The notes: generated by a model not told the origin, from the letters alone. Shown: positions 1 to 10,127, numbered from the stretch's first letter. The stretch: 64,000 nt of DNA from Thermotogota bacterium (GCA_029780115.1 JAKOZG010000024.1:22645-86644), one strand, 5' to 3'. Numbers and translations are program-made.

Positions 1-87
1 TATTCCAAAGTTCCCACATCCTGGACACCAAGCAATATCTAGTTCCTTTTCATTTTCAAAGGTGAAAAGATTTTGTCTGTCTGACAT
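1..87 (-). CDS. korB: 2-oxoacid:acceptor oxidoreductase beta subunit, N-terminal part
   Basis: Only the first 29 codons are in the window. They include the WCPGCGN motif near the start of the thiamine-diphosphate-binding beta subunit of 2-oxoacid:ferredoxin oxidoreductases. The ATG shares one base with the stop codon of the upstream alpha gene (TAATG), and an AGGGGG ribosome-binding site lies inside the end of that gene, so translation is probably coupled. The 2-oxoacid substrate cannot be read from this piece. Confidence 0.85.
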   Translation of the reverse strand, partial: MSDRQNLFTFENEKELDIAWCPGCGNFGI

Positions 88-1808
88 TATAAGTCCCCCT
101 CAATTTTTTCGTTAATTTTAATGATCAATTCTTCTACAGAAAACGGCATACCATTATATTTAAGGATTTTCGAGTCGATACTCACTCCCGTTTCTGCCTT
201 AAACAATCTTGCAAACTGACCAGTAGCATTATTTTCAATATCGATAACCTTTTTCGCATTTTCAAGATACTTAACAGAACCTTTATCAAGAGGAAAAACC
301 TGAGAAAAATGAAGCATCGCTATCTTCTTGTCTTTAATATTTTCTATAGCCTCTTTTACTACATGATAGTTAGAACCCCAACAAACAATCAAATATTCAT
401 AGTTTTCATCCCCTACCAACTCAGGACTTATTATCTCATCATTAATAGCCTCAAACTTCTTTAATCTCTTGTCTACCATCTTTACTCTTATTTCAAGATT
501 TTCAGTTATATGTCCATGTTCATCGTGTTCATCACTATCTACTATCACAAGCCCTTTACCAAAATTAGGAATTCCTCTTGGCGATACTCCTTTAACTGCT
601 TTACTTAAATCATACCGCTTATAATTCTCATCTGTTTCAACAAAATGCTTTTCTATTTTAATATCCGATAAATCGAACTTTTTTACGTTTGAATATGAAT
701 CAACAAAAAACTGATCTGTCAAAATAAACACAGGCACTTGGTACTTATCTGCCATATTAAAAGCTTTTTGAGTTAAATAAAATGCTTGTTCAAATGTCCC
801 AGGAGCATAAACGATCCTTGGAAATTCACCGTGTCCAGCATGAACAACCAAATTCAAGGCTTCTTGAGCTGTCCGGGTAGGCAGCCCTGTTGCTGGCGCA
901 GGTCGTTGCCCTAAATGAATCACTACAGGAGACTCAATCATCCCCGCTAACGATACTCCTTCTTCCATAAGTGCAAAACCGCCATCAGAAGTGGTGACCA
1001 TAGCCCTTCCACCAGTATACCATGACCCTAAAGCCATATTAATAGCAGCTATCTCATCCTCTGCTTGTTCAACTACAATATCAAAATGTTTTGAAAAGTT
1101 AGCCATAGCAGTCAACACACCTGTACCAGGAGTCATGGGATAAGCAAAAATCGAATCGCATCCTCCAGCTAATGCACCTAAGGCAACTGAATCAGTCCCA
1201 CTTAATAACAAATCTTCTTTTAGATCTTCATCAGCTTCTATATCAATAATTATTTGTCCTTTATCTCGGAGTTCCTTGCCGATTTGATATCCCTTTGAAG
1301 CAGCTAGAATATTCCCTTCTACTATTTCTTTACCTTTTCTACCAAACGTTTCAACTAAATAATCTTCGATCGATTTTACTCTAATTCCAAAAAGCCCTAG
1401 AACCACTCCTACAGCAACAATATTTGCAAAAATCGGGTTCCCTAAATCATTCGCTATTTTGAGCAATGGCACATCTATTAAATTATCCATTTCTAATTTT
1501 AATGCTTCATTATCTGCAATAATCAAAGTTTTATCAGTAACTCGTTTACCTAAATGAGTTACTGAATTTCGAGACAAAGGAATCAAAATATCAATTCTGT
1601 CTACAAAACTGTTCACAGGTCTTGAACTTACCCTAATTTCAGTAGAATTGCTTCCACCTCTTATTCTAGACATATATTCTTTTGTAGCAAAAACATAATA
1701 CCCATCTCTTTTTAAGATATAAGTTAGTAAACTTTCAATTGTTTGAATGCCTTGTCCCGCTTCTCCGGCTAAAACAATCGAAACTTCATCCTTTAAAGTT
1801 GTATTCAT
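87..1808 (-). CDS. korA: 2-oxoacid:acceptor oxidoreductase, fused gamma-alpha subunit
   Basis: Catalytic subunit of a ferredoxin-linked 2-oxoacid oxidoreductase, which decarboxylates a 2-oxoacid to an acyl-CoA. Residues about 8-180 form the gamma domain (GEAGQGIQ motif and an RIRGGSN segment). Residues about 205-560 form the alpha pyrimidine-binding domain (YPMTPGTG, QAEDEIAA, TSDGGFALMEEG). The length of 573 residues is normal for the fused KorA-type subunit. GGAGG lies 7 bases before the ATG. The gene sits 36 bp after manA and is coupled to the beta gene, so the three probably form one operon. Substrate (2-oxoglutarate, pyruvate or branched-chain acid) is undetermined. Confidence 0.9.
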   Translation of the reverse strand: MNTTLKDEVSIVLAGEAGQGIQTIESLLTYILKRDGYYVFATKEYMSRIRGGSNSTEIRVSSRPVNSFVDRIDILIPLSRNSVTHLGKRVTDKTLIIADNEALKLEMDNLIDVPLLKIANDLGNPIFANIVAVGVVLGLFGIRVKSIEDYLVETFGRKGKEIVEGNILAASKGYQIGKELRDKGQIIIDIEADEDLKEDLLLSGTDSVALGALAGGCDSIFAYPMTPGTGVLTAMANFSKHFDIVVEQAEDEIAAINMALGSWYTGGRAMVTTSDGGFALMEEGVSLAGMIESPVVIHLGQRPAPATGLPTRTAQEALNLVVHAGHGEFPRIVYAPGTFEQAFYLTQKAFNMADKYQVPVFILTDQFFVDSYSNVKKFDLSDIKIEKHFVETDENYKRYDLSKAVKGVSPRGIPNFGKGLVIVDSDEHDEHGHITENLEIRVKMVDKRLKKFEAINDEIISPELVGDENYEYLIVCWGSNYHVVKEAIENIKDKKIAMLHFSQVFPLDKGSVKYLENAKKVIDIENNATGQFARLFKAETGVSIDSKILKYNGMPFSVEELIIKINEKIEGDL

Positions 1809-1844
1809 AACTAACCCTCCATGCCCTTAGCAATTTTAAAACAT

Positions 1845-2654
1845 TCACAAATTCCAACCATGTTCGTTTAATTTAAACTCTACAAATTCACCTTCGAAAA
1901 AATACTCTACACCTTCCGAAAGCACTATAGTTTCGAATGTTTCCAAATTTACAAATAATCCCCACCCTCTCTTCAATTGGTTTGAAAACTTTAAAAAACT
2001 AAAATATTTTGTCTCTAAACCATCAACATTTCTGGCTAAAGCATAACTAGCCTTGACGTTTCTTAGGACTTTTTTTGATTTTTCAACATGAATTTCTCTT
2101 GGCCTTCCCCAATCATACAATCTGTAAGTTAAATCAGAACTTTGCTGAATTTCCAATAATAAACTATTAGGTCCAAGCGTATGGACCGTTCCAGCAGGAA
2201 TAAAAATTGTATCATTTTTGTTCATTTCGTATTCTTCCAAAACATCGTCCCAGGTATTATCATCTAGCGCTTTTAATATATTTTGATTATCGTTAGAAAC
2301 CTTTATTCTGCCATGATCTTTTAAGAAAAACCAGGCTTCTGATTTACCCCATTTTTGATTTTCTAATATTTTAGCCATAACGTCATCCGGATGAAGCTGT
2401 ATTGACAACCAAGAAGAAGTAGCAATTAATTTCAAAAGAAGAGGATATTGAGGAAATAATTCACCAGGATTACCATATAATTTTCCACTATCTTTTCCAA
2501 CCAATTCTGTTTCTGTATTATTCAACCCTGAGTACAACCAAACTTCACCAATTTTTTCCTCAGTTTTAACTTTGAAGATTTCATTGAGTATCTCACTGCC
2601 CCAAACTTTTTCTGAAAAAATTGGTTTTGAAAGTAGCGGCTCAGTTATTTTCAT
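1845..2654 (-). CDS. manA: Mannose-6-phosphate isomerase, short class I
   Basis: Interconverts mannose 6-phosphate and fructose 6-phosphate in the cytoplasm, linking mannose catabolism and GDP-mannose supply to glycolysis. The metal-binding cupin motifs are visible: QLHPDD, GKSEAW, and PAGTVHTLG, with a conserved arginine in the YDWGR segment. At 269 residues it matches the short bacterial form. AGGAGG precedes the ATG by 9 bases. A promoter candidate lies at 2696-2724, and the 2-oxoacid oxidoreductase genes follow closely. Confidence 0.88.
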   Translation of the reverse strand: MKITEPLLSKPIFSEKVWGSEILNEIFKVKTEEKIGEVWLYSGLNNTETELVGKDSGKLYGNPGELFPQYPLLLKLIATSSWLSIQLHPDDVMAKILENQKWGKSEAWFFLKDHGRIKVSNDNQNILKALDDNTWDDVLEEYEMNKNDTIFIPAGTVHTLGPNSLLLEIQQSSDLTYRLYDWGRPREIHVEKSKKVLRNVKASYALARNVDGLETKYFSFLKFSNQLKRGWGLFVNLETFETIVLSEGVEYFFEGEFVEFKLNEHGWNL

Positions 2655-2695
2655 CTACATTTTCCTCCTATGGTGAAAAATAGTGTTTCGAAAAA

Positions 2696-2724
2696 ATTAT
2701 AAGAATCACGATTATAATTGAGAA
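2696..2724 (-). promoter_or_regulatory. Promoter candidate for manA operon
   Basis: Read on the minus strand: TTCTCA (2724-2719), 17-bp spacer, TATAAT (2701-2696). It lies 42 bp upstream of the manA start, in the gap after the transglycosylase gene. The -35 matches four of six consensus bases. Confidence 0.4.
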
Positions 2725-2740
2725 TAGGGGGGGCTACTCA

Positions 2741-3403
2741 TCAAAAAGCCTTTTCAAGTACAATATCTTTTTTGGTACGCATATTTGCAAGGTATTGATC
2801 ATACTTTACATTTAACCAACTCATAGTATATAGAATCTTCTCCTCATACGGTTGTGAACCACCGTTATATAAACTATAAGCCTCATCTTCACCGTAGCGT
2901 ATTTTTAGATCATACAAATATAGAGCAGCTGTAATAATTTGAACATCCGCTCTTTCTTTAATATTATCCCAATACCACGGTGAAAGAAAATCGATACCCT
3001 CATAAATTTCTAAATATTGATATTTCAAGTACCAATATGTCGGGGCTTGAATTTGAAAATATCCTAAACTATTACCATTATCGCCCTTGATATTTTCGAA
3101 ATTTGTCTCAACTATACCGATTGCAAGAAGCTCTATAGGAGTCACTAGTTCTCTAAGCTCGGGCATTTGGTTATAAAGGAATAAAAGGGCACCAACCATT
3201 TCACTGACGACCTTTTCGCCCACTTTGGTAAATTTCGTCAAATAATCCTCAAAAAAACCAACTTGTACCAAAATTTTATCTTCAACGTATTCATATTTTG
3301 TTGCTTCAAAATAAATTATCAGAACTATGGAAAAAACCAGTAATGCAAAAATACCAAACAAAATCAAATATTTCCTTTCTTTAAAGAAATTATTAAAATT
3401 CAT
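2741..3403 (-). CDS. Membrane-anchored lytic transglycosylase-like protein (SLT fold)
   Basis: Probably a peptidoglycan-cleaving transglycosylase held in the inner membrane. One hydrophobic helix spans residues about 13-32 after a short basic N-terminus. The SLT-type core follows: IGIVETNF with the likely catalytic Glu99, then NGNSLGYFQIQ resembling the family's GLMQI element, and YSLYNGG resembling the YNAG motif. The sequence is divergent and the rest is weakly conserved, so activity is inferred from the fold signature. A GGGAG site lies about 10 bases before the ATG. It is probably transcribed alone from the divergent region at 3404-3776. Confidence 0.7.
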   Translation of the reverse strand: MNFNNFFKERKYLILFGIFALLVFSIVLIIYFEATKYEYVEDKILVQVGFFEDYLTKFTKVGEKVVSEMVGALLFLYNQMPELRELVTPIELLAIGIVETNFENIKGDNGNSLGYFQIQAPTYWYLKYQYLEIYEGIDFLSPWYWDNIKERADVQIITAALYLYDLKIRYGEDEAYSLYNGGSQPYEEKILYTMSWLNVKYDQYLANMRTKKDIVLEKAF

Positions 3404-3776
3404 AGAGAGCTCTCCCTTCTAAAAACCCTAATATGGTAGAAGAACCTTGGTGAAATCCGCATATTTTAATTGTTTGAGGGACTAAATATTTAACTATTAA
3501 GGAACAATAAACTCTCATGATTCAATTATATCATATTTTAAAATAACTGCTTTTTTAAACAATTTTAAACTAAAACATTAAAAAAGGGCTTTCTTAATAG
3601 AAACTTAATAAAAATATCTTTCTTGAATTAAATATTTATAAAAAGTTTTCTTTCCTGTTCCTTATTTATGTTACAATATATAAGAAACTAGAGACTAAAA
3701 ATATTCGCTATAACATAACGCTAACTCAACGAAATTCCAACTATTCAAATAAAAATTACAATAAAGGAGTATTTAG
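3404..3776. promoter_or_regulatory. Divergent intergenic region between SLT protein and EcfT
   Basis: No gene seen in 373 bp. On the minus strand a perfect TATAAT lies at 3530-3525 with only a poor -35. On the plus strand TACAAT at 3672-3677 could serve ecfT, again without a good -35. No riboswitch-like conserved structure was recognised, although EcfT genes sometimes carry one. Confidence 0.4.
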
Positions 3777-4568
3777 ATGCTCTCAGATAACATTGCAATA
3801 GGGAGATATGTTGAAAAAGATTCATTTATGCATTCATTAGATCCAAGAGTCAAGCTTTTAGGACTTTTTGTACTCGCTGGATTTGCTTTTTCAATTAATA
3901 GTTTTATTGACGTAGCTCTTATGTTTGTATATACCTTAGTCTTGATGATTCTATCAGAATTAAGTTTAAGATTCTATTTAAAATCTCTAAAATCAGTGTG
4001 GTTCATTGTTATTTTTGCCTTTGTTATTCAATTGTTTACTAGAGGTGGCAATACAATTTTTCAAATTGGTTTCATTAGAATCAGCGATGTAGGACTATTC
4101 AATGCATTCATTATAACTTTTAGAATAATATTCGCTGTTCTATTGGCTTCAGTTTTAACCCTAACAACTTCACCAACTTCGCTTGCTCACGCACTTGAAG
4201 ATGTACTTCGCTGGTTTTTTGTTCCCAAAAGATTTGCGCATGAAATTGCCATGGTTATGACCATTGCTATTAGGTTCATTCCAGTGATTGCAAGCGAAGC
4301 CGATAGAATAATGAAAGCGCAACTCAGTAGAGGTGCAAATTTTGATGACCGAAAATTTTCAGGAAGAATCAAAGGAGCAATTTCAATTATAGTTCCTCTC
4401 TTAGTTTCTGCCCTCAGAAGGGCCGAAGATCTTAGTATAGCAATGGAAGCAAGGGGATACAACGGATGGGAAGGAAGAACAAGATTCAAACAATTTAAGT
4501 GGGAGTTAAAAGATACATTATTCTTAATTTCTTTTTGTGTTCTTTGTTTTGTAATAATTTTTGTATAA
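3777..4568 (+). CDS. ecfT: Energy-coupling factor transporter transmembrane protein EcfT (CbiQ family)
   Basis: Scaffold subunit of an ECF vitamin or metal transporter, joining two ATPases to a substrate-binding S component in the membrane. The hydrophobic N-terminal two-thirds contain several helices. The cytoplasmic coupling region has the two Ala/Ser-Arg-Gly motifs expected of the family, SRGANF near residue 180 and ARGYNG near residue 228. At 263 residues it is full length. GGAG lies 9 bases before the ATG. No ATPase or S-component gene is adjacent, so it is probably a shared (group II) module. Confidence 0.88.
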   Translation: MLSDNIAIGRYVEKDSFMHSLDPRVKLLGLFVLAGFAFSINSFIDVALMFVYTLVLMILSELSLRFYLKSLKSVWFIVIFAFVIQLFTRGGNTIFQIGFIRISDVGLFNAFIITFRIIFAVLLASVLTLTTSPTSLAHALEDVLRWFFVPKRFAHEIAMVMTIAIRFIPVIASEADRIMKAQLSRGANFDDRKFSGRIKGAISIIVPLLVSALRRAEDLSIAMEARGYNGWEGRTRFKQFKWELKDTLFLISFCVLCFVIIFV

Positions 4569-4608
4569 TATATGATATTACCCTGTATGTAGAAGGTGAT
4601 ATAACACG

Positions 4609-5556
4609 ATGAATTTCAAATATATATACGGCCCAATTCCATCTCGCAGATTAGGTCGTTCATTAGGAATCAGCCCTATTCCCTTTGGAACATGCAACCT
4701 GTCATGTGTTTACTGTCAACTTGGGCGAACCATAAATATGATAAATGAAAGAAGAGAATTTTTTCCAGTTGAAGAAATAATAAAAGAATTTAAAGAATAT
4801 TCTCTTAACGGATTTGGTGATGTTGATTTCGTCACAATAGTCGGTGAAGGAGAGCCATTACTGTACTCAAAAATCGGAGAATTAATCTCTCAAATACGAG
4901 AAATTACTGATAAACCGATCGCTGTAATAACAAATGGTATACTACTGTCAGATAAAAATGTATGGGAAGAATTAATGCAAGCAGATGTAATAATGCCAAC
5001 ATTAGACGCGTATGATAAAGAAACATTCAAAAAAATAAATCGACCACACAAAAGCATCTCATTTGAAGAATACGTAAACGGTTTGATAGAATTTTCTAAA
5101 GTATATCAAGGCAAAATTTGGCTTGAATTCATGCTGGTAAAAGATATCAATGACAGTGAAGAATCGTTAAGGAAAATTAAAGAAATTTTTGATAAAATAA
5201 CATACGATAGGATTTACATTAATGTACCAGTTAGACCACCTGCAGAGAAATGGGTTGAAATGCCTGATAAAAAAAGTATCGAATTAGCAGAAGAAATTTT
5301 AGGTGGAATAGCTATCGATCATTTAGCAAAAAACGAATTTTACAGTGCAATAGATGACGATTATGAAGCTCTAATAAGTATAATAAAAAGACATCCAATG
5401 AACCAATATGAAATTAAAAGCTTTTTGGAAAGCCGCAACTGTAAAAATATTAACGAAATAATGGAACGATTAGAAAAAGAAGAGAGCATCGAAGTGATCA
5501 ACTACAAAGGCTTAAAGATTTACAGGTTAAAAAGATTAAAAGCATCTAGGAGGTAA
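4609..5556 (+). CDS. Radical SAM protein, COG0731-like
   Basis: Iron-sulfur enzyme that generates a 5'-deoxyadenosyl radical. The cluster-binding cysteines are C29, C33 and C36 (CNLSCVYC), preceded by the YGPIPSRRLGRSLG segment typical of this COG0731 group. A GEGEP motif for SAM binding follows near residue 84. The last 70 residues look like a small helical winged domain. The group is loosely related to wyosine-base synthases, but the reaction of bacterial members is not known to me. The stop codon lies within the ribosome-binding site of ftsH, so the two are co-transcribed. Confidence 0.85.
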   Translation: MNFKYIYGPIPSRRLGRSLGISPIPFGTCNLSCVYCQLGRTINMINERREFFPVEEIIKEFKEYSLNGFGDVDFVTIVGEGEPLLYSKIGELISQIREITDKPIAVITNGILLSDKNVWEELMQADVIMPTLDAYDKETFKKINRPHKSISFEEYVNGLIEFSKVYQGKIWLEFMLVKDINDSEESLRKIKEIFDKITYDRIYINVPVRPPAEKWVEMPDKKSIELAEEILGGIAIDHLAKNEFYSAIDDDYEALISIIKRHPMNQYEIKSFLESRNCKNINEIMERLEKEESIEVINYKGLKIYRLKRLKASRR

Positions 5557-5560
5557 CCAA

Positions 5561-7525
5561 ATGGCGGAAAATAAAAATAAAGACAATAAAAAGATCAACC
5601 CAGAGCCAACCGAAAAGAAAGAAGAAAACAAAAAAAAGGTAAAATCCACAGGCATTATTTGGATATACATCTCGCTAATAGCCATTTTTGTTATTGCTAT
5701 AATTTTTTTGACCAGTGAAAAGGTGACAAACATCCCCTTTTCTCAACTGATAAGTATGATAAACGATGACGAAATTGAATCGATGAACATTAATCAAAAT
5801 GGAACGATAGATATCGTAGCAAAAGATGGTACCCTTTATAAATCATTTTCTCCAAATATGATGGCTGATAAACAATACATTGACACAATAATTCAAAAAG
5901 GAATCAAGGTCGATTACAAGCAAAGCCTATTGTCTAAGTGGTGGTTTAATCTACTGATAAGTTTAGTCCCAACGGTAATTATCGTACTATTTTTGTACTG
6001 GATGTACAAATCCGCACTTTCAGGAACTAAAAGCAGTATGAGTTTCACTAAAAATCTTTCTAAACAGTTTGAACCTTCAGATAAAAAAGTAACGTTTAAA
6101 GACGTAGCCGGAATAGACGAAGTAGTTGAAGAAGTCCAAGATATAGTTAACTTTCTAAAAAACCCTGAGGAGTACCGAGAAATCGGTGCAAGAATGCCTA
6201 AAGGAATCTTACTAGTCGGACCTCCAGGAACGGGTAAAACACTCACTGCAAGAGCAATAGCTGGAGAAGCAAATGTACCCTTCTTCTATGCAAGTGGTTC
6301 AGACTTTGTCGAACTATTTGTTGGTGTTGGAGCTGCGAGAGTCAGAGACTTATTTAAAACTGCAAAAGAAAACGCTCCTTCCATTATATTTATAGACGAG
6401 CTAGACGCAGTCGGTAGACAAAGAGGTTCCGGACTCGGTGGGGGGAACGATGAAAGAGAACAAACTCTAAACGCCCTTTTAGTTGAACTAGACGGTTTTG
6501 ACTCTTCTACCGGAGTCATAGTTATGGCCGCTACCAACAGACCAGACGTCTTAGATAAAGCACTTCTAAGGCCAGGCCGTTTCGATAAAAAGTTATTTGT
6601 AGGACCACCAGATGTCAATGGAAGAAAAGAAATCTTAAAAATACACATAAGAAATAAAGTAGTTAGCGATGATGTAGATTTAGACATCTTAGCAAAAAGA
6701 ACTCCCGGTTTTGTAGGAGCTGACTTAGAAAATTTAACAAATGAAGCCGCTTTAATAGCAACTAGAAAGAGAAAGCCTGCGATCGAGATGATCGACTTTG
6801 AAGAGGCTTTAGAAAAAATAGTCTCAGGTCCAGCTAAAAAGCACAAAATAATCTCAGATAAAGAAAGAAAAATCCTAGCATACCATGAAATGGGACATTC
6901 AATAATAGCATATTCATTACCTAACACAGATCCTATCTACAAAATTACTATAATTCCAAGAGGAGTAGGATCGCTCGGCAGCACACTAATGCTCCCAGAA
7001 AAAGATAAATTTTTATTAAAAAAATCTGAATTACTAGACAGAATCACTGTTATGTTAGGTGGAAGAGCTGCTGAAAAACTCGTTTTCGATTTTGCTACAA
7101 CAGGAGCAAAAGACGACTTACACAAGGCAACCGAACTTGCAAAAACTATGGTTTACCGTTTAGGAATGTCTAAAAAGATTGGTCCAGTTTATTGGGAAGC
7201 TCAAGAAGAAGAAGTGTTCTTAGGCAGTGATTTAACTAAACAAAGAAACTATTCTGAAGAAACTAAAAAAGAACTAGATATTGAAGTGAAAAGAATTATT
7301 AACAACATGTATGACAAAGCATTAGACATTCTAGCTAAAAATAGAGAAAGATTAGATCTGTTGTCTTCTTACATATTCAAAAAAGAAACCATGTATGGAG
7401 AAGAATTCAGAAAGATGATGGCAATGGATATAGAAGAACTTAGAGCTTACATAGGTGGAAAAGACGAAATAAACGAATTCTTAAAAATGGATGTAATAAA
7501 TGGTCTTCAATATCAAAAAGCATAA
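5561..7525 (+). CDS. ftsH: ATP-dependent zinc metalloprotease FtsH
   Basis: Membrane-bound AAA+ protease that degrades damaged membrane proteins and short-lived regulators. A charged Lys/Glu-rich N-terminus precedes two transmembrane helices (about 29-51 and 126-147) that flank a small external domain. The AAA module has Walker A GPPGTGKT at 220-227, Walker [12 protein letters not shown] and the second region of homology with ATNRPD. The protease zinc site HEMGH is at 442-446. The length of 654 residues is normal. GGAGG lies before the ATG, four bases after the radical SAM gene. A HAD phosphatase gene follows within about 20 bp. Confidence 0.97.
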   Translation: MAENKNKDNKKINPEPTEKKEENKKKVKSTGIIWIYISLIAIFVIAIIFLTSEKVTNIPFSQLISMINDDEIESMNINQNGTIDIVAKDGTLYKSFSPNMMADKQYIDTIIQKGIKVDYKQSLLSKWWFNLLISLVPTVIIVLFLYWMYKSALSGTKSSMSFTKNLSKQFEPSDKKVTFKDVAGIDEVVEEVQDIVNFLKNPEEYREIGARMPKGILLVGPPGTGKTLTARAIAGEANVPFFYASGSDFVELFVGVGAARVRDLFKTAKENAPSIIFIDELDAVGRQRGSGLGGGNDEREQTLNALLVELDGFDSSTGVIVMAATNRPDVLDKALLRPGRFDKKLFVGPPDVNGRKEILKIHIRNKVVSDDVDLDILAKRTPGFVGADLENLTNEAALIATRKRKPAIEMIDFEEALEKIVSGPAKKHKIISDKERKILAYHEMGHSIIAYSLPNTDPIYKITIIPRGVGSLGSTLMLPEKDKFLLKKSELLDRITVMLGGRAAEKLVFDFATTGAKDDLHKATELAKTMVYRLGMSKKIGPVYWEAQEEEVFLGSDLTKQRNYSEETKKELDIEVKRIINNMYDKALDILAKNRERLDLLSSYIFKKETMYGEEFRKMMAMDIEELRAYIGGKDEINEFLKMDVINGLQYQKA

Positions 7526-7545
7526 AAAGGAGTTTGGTAAAAACA

Positions 7546-8202
7546 TTGATCAAAGCTGTAATTTTTGATATGGATGGTGTAATAATAGATAGTGAGCCGT
7601 TGCACTGGGACGCAAACAAACAAATCTTTGCACAATTAGGTATTCCCATTCAAGACGTGCCATACAGTAATTACATAGGTGTTAGTAACGAAGATATGTG
7701 GCAAGATTTAAAAAACCTTTTTAATCTGTCACACAGTATAGAAGAACTAGTACAATGGCAAAACGAAGAAACACTAAAATATTTCAAAGAAACACCATAT
7801 AAACCCATCGATGGTATTGTAGAACTGTTAATCGAGTTAAAAAATAATAATTTCAAGGTTGGATTAGCCTCTTCTTCACCTGAAATTCTAATTGAAGAAG
7901 TTCTAACTCATCTAGATATTAAAAAATATTTTGATACATATGCTAGTGCAGATTACGTTCCTCGTGGCAAACCTAAACCAGATCTCTTCTTATATACAGC
8001 AGGTCTACTACAAGTAAAACCAAAAGAATGTGTAGTAATCGAAGATTCAAAACAAGGAGTTAAAGCTGCAAAAGCTGCTGGAATGAAGTGTATAGGATTT
8101 GCTAACCCAAACTCGATGAACCAGGACCTTTCACAAGCAGATATAATAGTAAAAAGCTTTAAAGACATAACTATAGATTTAATCAAAAGTTTAGAAGAAT
8201 AA
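7546..8202 (+). CDS. HAD-family sugar phosphatase / beta-phosphoglucomutase-like
   Basis: Cytoplasmic haloacid-dehalogenase-type phosphotransferase. The nucleophile motif FDMDGVIIDSEP is at the N-terminus, SSSP is motif II, KPKPDLF carries the motif III lysine, and VIEDSKQGVKAA is motif IV. The small helical cap between motifs I and II places it with sugar-phosphate phosphatases and phosphoglucomutases. The substrate is unknown. I chose TTG 7546 because the AGGAG site at 7528-7532 is only one base from the other in-frame TTG at 7534. Neither start is ideal. It ends at a strong terminator. Confidence 0.85.
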   Translation: MIKAVIFDMDGVIIDSEPLHWDANKQIFAQLGIPIQDVPYSNYIGVSNEDMWQDLKNLFNLSHSIEELVQWQNEETLKYFKETPYKPIDGIVELLIELKNNNFKVGLASSSPEILIEEVLTHLDIKKYFDTYASADYVPRGKPKPDLFLYTAGLLQVKPKECVVIEDSKQGVKAAKAAGMKCIGFANPNSMNQDLSQADIIVKSFKDITIDLIKSLEE

Positions 8203-8211
8203 AAGTAAAAG

Positions 8212-8244
8212 AAAAAGCGCTCAAACAACTTTGAGCGCTTTTTT
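8212..8244. terminator. Bidirectional intrinsic terminator
   Basis: Perfect 14-bp stem (8212-8225 with 8230-8243, core AGCGCTC/GAGCGCT), a CAAC loop, and A/T runs at both ends. It separates the convergent HAD phosphatase and ParB/BMP genes and can serve both. Confidence 0.93.
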
Positions 8245-8252
8245 CTAATTTA

Positions 8253-10127
8253 TTAATAATAAATATTATCTACAAACCAGTCCATTACTATAAGTTCATC
8301 ATCTTTTATATCTTCTCCTTCTGGTATTCTTAAATTACCATCTCTATCGTATATTGGACCTCTAAACGGATGAAACTCCCCTGTTTTAATATCATACTTC
8401 ACTAACTCAACAATATTTTTTATCTGTGGAAGTACCAGTTTACTTAAAGGTGCTAAATCAACAACACCGCTCTTTAACCCACCCCAAAATTTCTCAATCT
8501 TTTCAGAACCGGAAAACAATCTAAACAAAGAAAAGTTAGATCCTCTAAGTACGTCTCTGATGATAGACTCATAATAAACACCCCAGTTCCAAATCGCAGA
8601 GGTCAAATAAGTAGTTGGAGCATGTTCTCTCATATCATAATGATACCCTATAGTATACACATTATATTTCTCACCAACTTTTAATACTTCTGCTGAATCC
8701 TGATGATGAGTTATGACATCAACTCCCATATCTTTTATTAAATACTCCGCAGTTTGTCTTTCATATTCAGAATTATGCCATGTATTTGTCCAGCCAACAT
8801 AAACCTTTGCTTTTGAATTAACAGATCTTGCTCCTAATGCAAAAGCGTTTATGCCCATAATCACTTCAGGAATACCATAAGAAGCTACAAAACCAAGCTT
8901 ATTATTCCTAGTCATAGCGCCAGCTACCATACCGGCTAAAAATCTTGGTTCATACATTCGACCAAAATAAGCGTTTATATTTTCAGGAAACCTATACCCT
9001 GAAAAATACATGAACTTCACGTTATGAAAAGCGCTCATCTGCTGATCATACAAATAATCTAAGCTTGTTGCAAAAATCAAATCAACCTTTTCTTTTTCCA
9101 GCTCTCTCATCACTCTTTCATATACTTTAGCATCGGTGACTCTTTCATAATATTTAGTAACGATTTCTCCCTTAAGTCTTTCCTGAACATACCTTCTTCC
9201 CAGTTCATGTGAATACGTCCAAGCAGACTCTTCAATACCTGTGTTGTATATAAACGCGACTTTTAAAGGAGTTCCAGCTAAACGAGCAGGCATCTTAAAT
9301 AAAGGAACAACCGGTCTTGGTTTTTCTTCCGACAATTCTTCAACTAGGGTTTCAACCTGTCTTCTCATTTCCCTTTCTATCATTGGAACATTATCCAATC
9401 CAAACCTATTTAAATATTCAATAAACGCCTCTTCTTCTGGAAGCTTTAGTTTATCCTTCGCAAGCTCCCTGTATGCTTTTCTGAATGGTAGATATACAGA
9501 AGTAACCAATTCCTCGTATTTATTTTCAACAAACTCACTTTTTTTCTCATAATCCTTTATCAATTCATATAACTCGTTAAACTTCCCTTCTTTATTAAAC
9601 CAAATAATATTGATCTTAGTTTTTTCATAAAAATCTAAAAATTCATAATAAATTCTAATCTGTGGATCATTCTCATCCCATTTTGGGATTAATCTTTTCA
9701 CTTCTCCACGAATAGAAAAGGCATTCAAATACTTTAAAATACTAACTCTCTTGTTACCTTCAACCACGTAAAACCAATTAAGATACTCATACGCAATAAT
9801 TGGATCCCTTATACCTTCTTTAGAATGAATCTCATACAAACTCATCCATTTATTAGCAAATTCAGTATCAGCTTTCATTAAAGGATAAAAATTAGCTGAA
9901 AAGGACATAGCTCTAGAACGATAATAGGTTCCCTTAATCCGTTCTATTGGAATGTCTATAATCCCCAAATTTTGTTCTTTGGCAATTTCAACATTTTGTA
10001 TAATATCCTCAAGTGCCTGCAAATAACCTTCTTCACCCCTTGAGATGCTCGACAAAAAATCCCTTTTTGCCAACTTATAAGCCTTTTCGTATTCCGTTCG
10101 AGCCTGTGTTCTATAAGTTTTATACAT
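8253..10127 (-). CDS. ParB-like / BMP-family substrate-binding fusion protein, no signal peptide
   Basis: Two domains are visible. Residues about 55-140 resemble the ParB/sulfiredoxin fold, with a segment reading IRDPIIAYEYL and then VVEGNKRVSIL, like the ParB vieGnrR motif. Residues about 285-600 form a BMP/PnrA-type periplasmic-binding domain, the family of nucleoside-binding lipoproteins (VAFIYNTG, FVASYGIPEVIMGINAF). There is no signal peptide or lipobox, so the binding domain should be cytoplasmic and probably senses a small molecule rather than serving a transporter. GGAGGT lies 7 bases before the ATG. It ends at a shared terminator. Confidence 0.78.
   Translation of the reverse strand: MYKTYRTQARTEYEKAYKLAKRDFLSSISRGEEGYLQALEDIIQNVEIAKEQNLGIIDIPIERIKGTYYRSRAMSFSANFYPLMKADTEFANKWMSLYEIHSKEGIRDPIIAYEYLNWFYVVEGNKRVSILKYLNAFSIRGEVKRLIPKWDENDPQIRIYYEFLDFYEKTKINIIWFNKEGKFNELYELIKDYEKKSEFVENKYEELVTSVYLPFRKAYRELAKDKLKLPEEEAFIEYLNRFGLDNVPMIEREMRRQVETLVEELSEEKPRPVVPLFKMPARLAGTPLKVAFIYNTGIEESAWTYSHELGRRYVQERLKGEIVTKYYERVTDAKVYERVMRELEKEKVDLIFATSLDYLYDQQMSAFHNVKFMYFSGYRFPENINAYFGRMYEPRFLAGMVAGAMTRNNKLGFVASYGIPEVIMGINAFALGARSVNSKAKVYVGWTNTWHNSEYERQTAEYLIKDMGVDVITHHQDSAEVLKVGEKYNVYTIGYHYDMREHAPTTYLTSAIWNWGVYYESIIRDVLRGSNFSLFRLFSGSEKIEKFWGGLKSGVVDLAPLSKLVLPQIKNIVELVKYDIKTGEFHPFRGPIYDRDGNLRIPEGEDIKDDELIVMDWFVDNIYY

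Noticed and set aside
3404..3776. Riboswitch upstream of ecfT
   Set aside because: No conserved cobalamin, thiamine or other known aptamer core was recognisable.
6286..6927. Minus-strand frame of 213 codons opposite ftsH
   Set aside because: Antisense shadow of a highly conserved gene; Ser/Pro-rich and without motifs.
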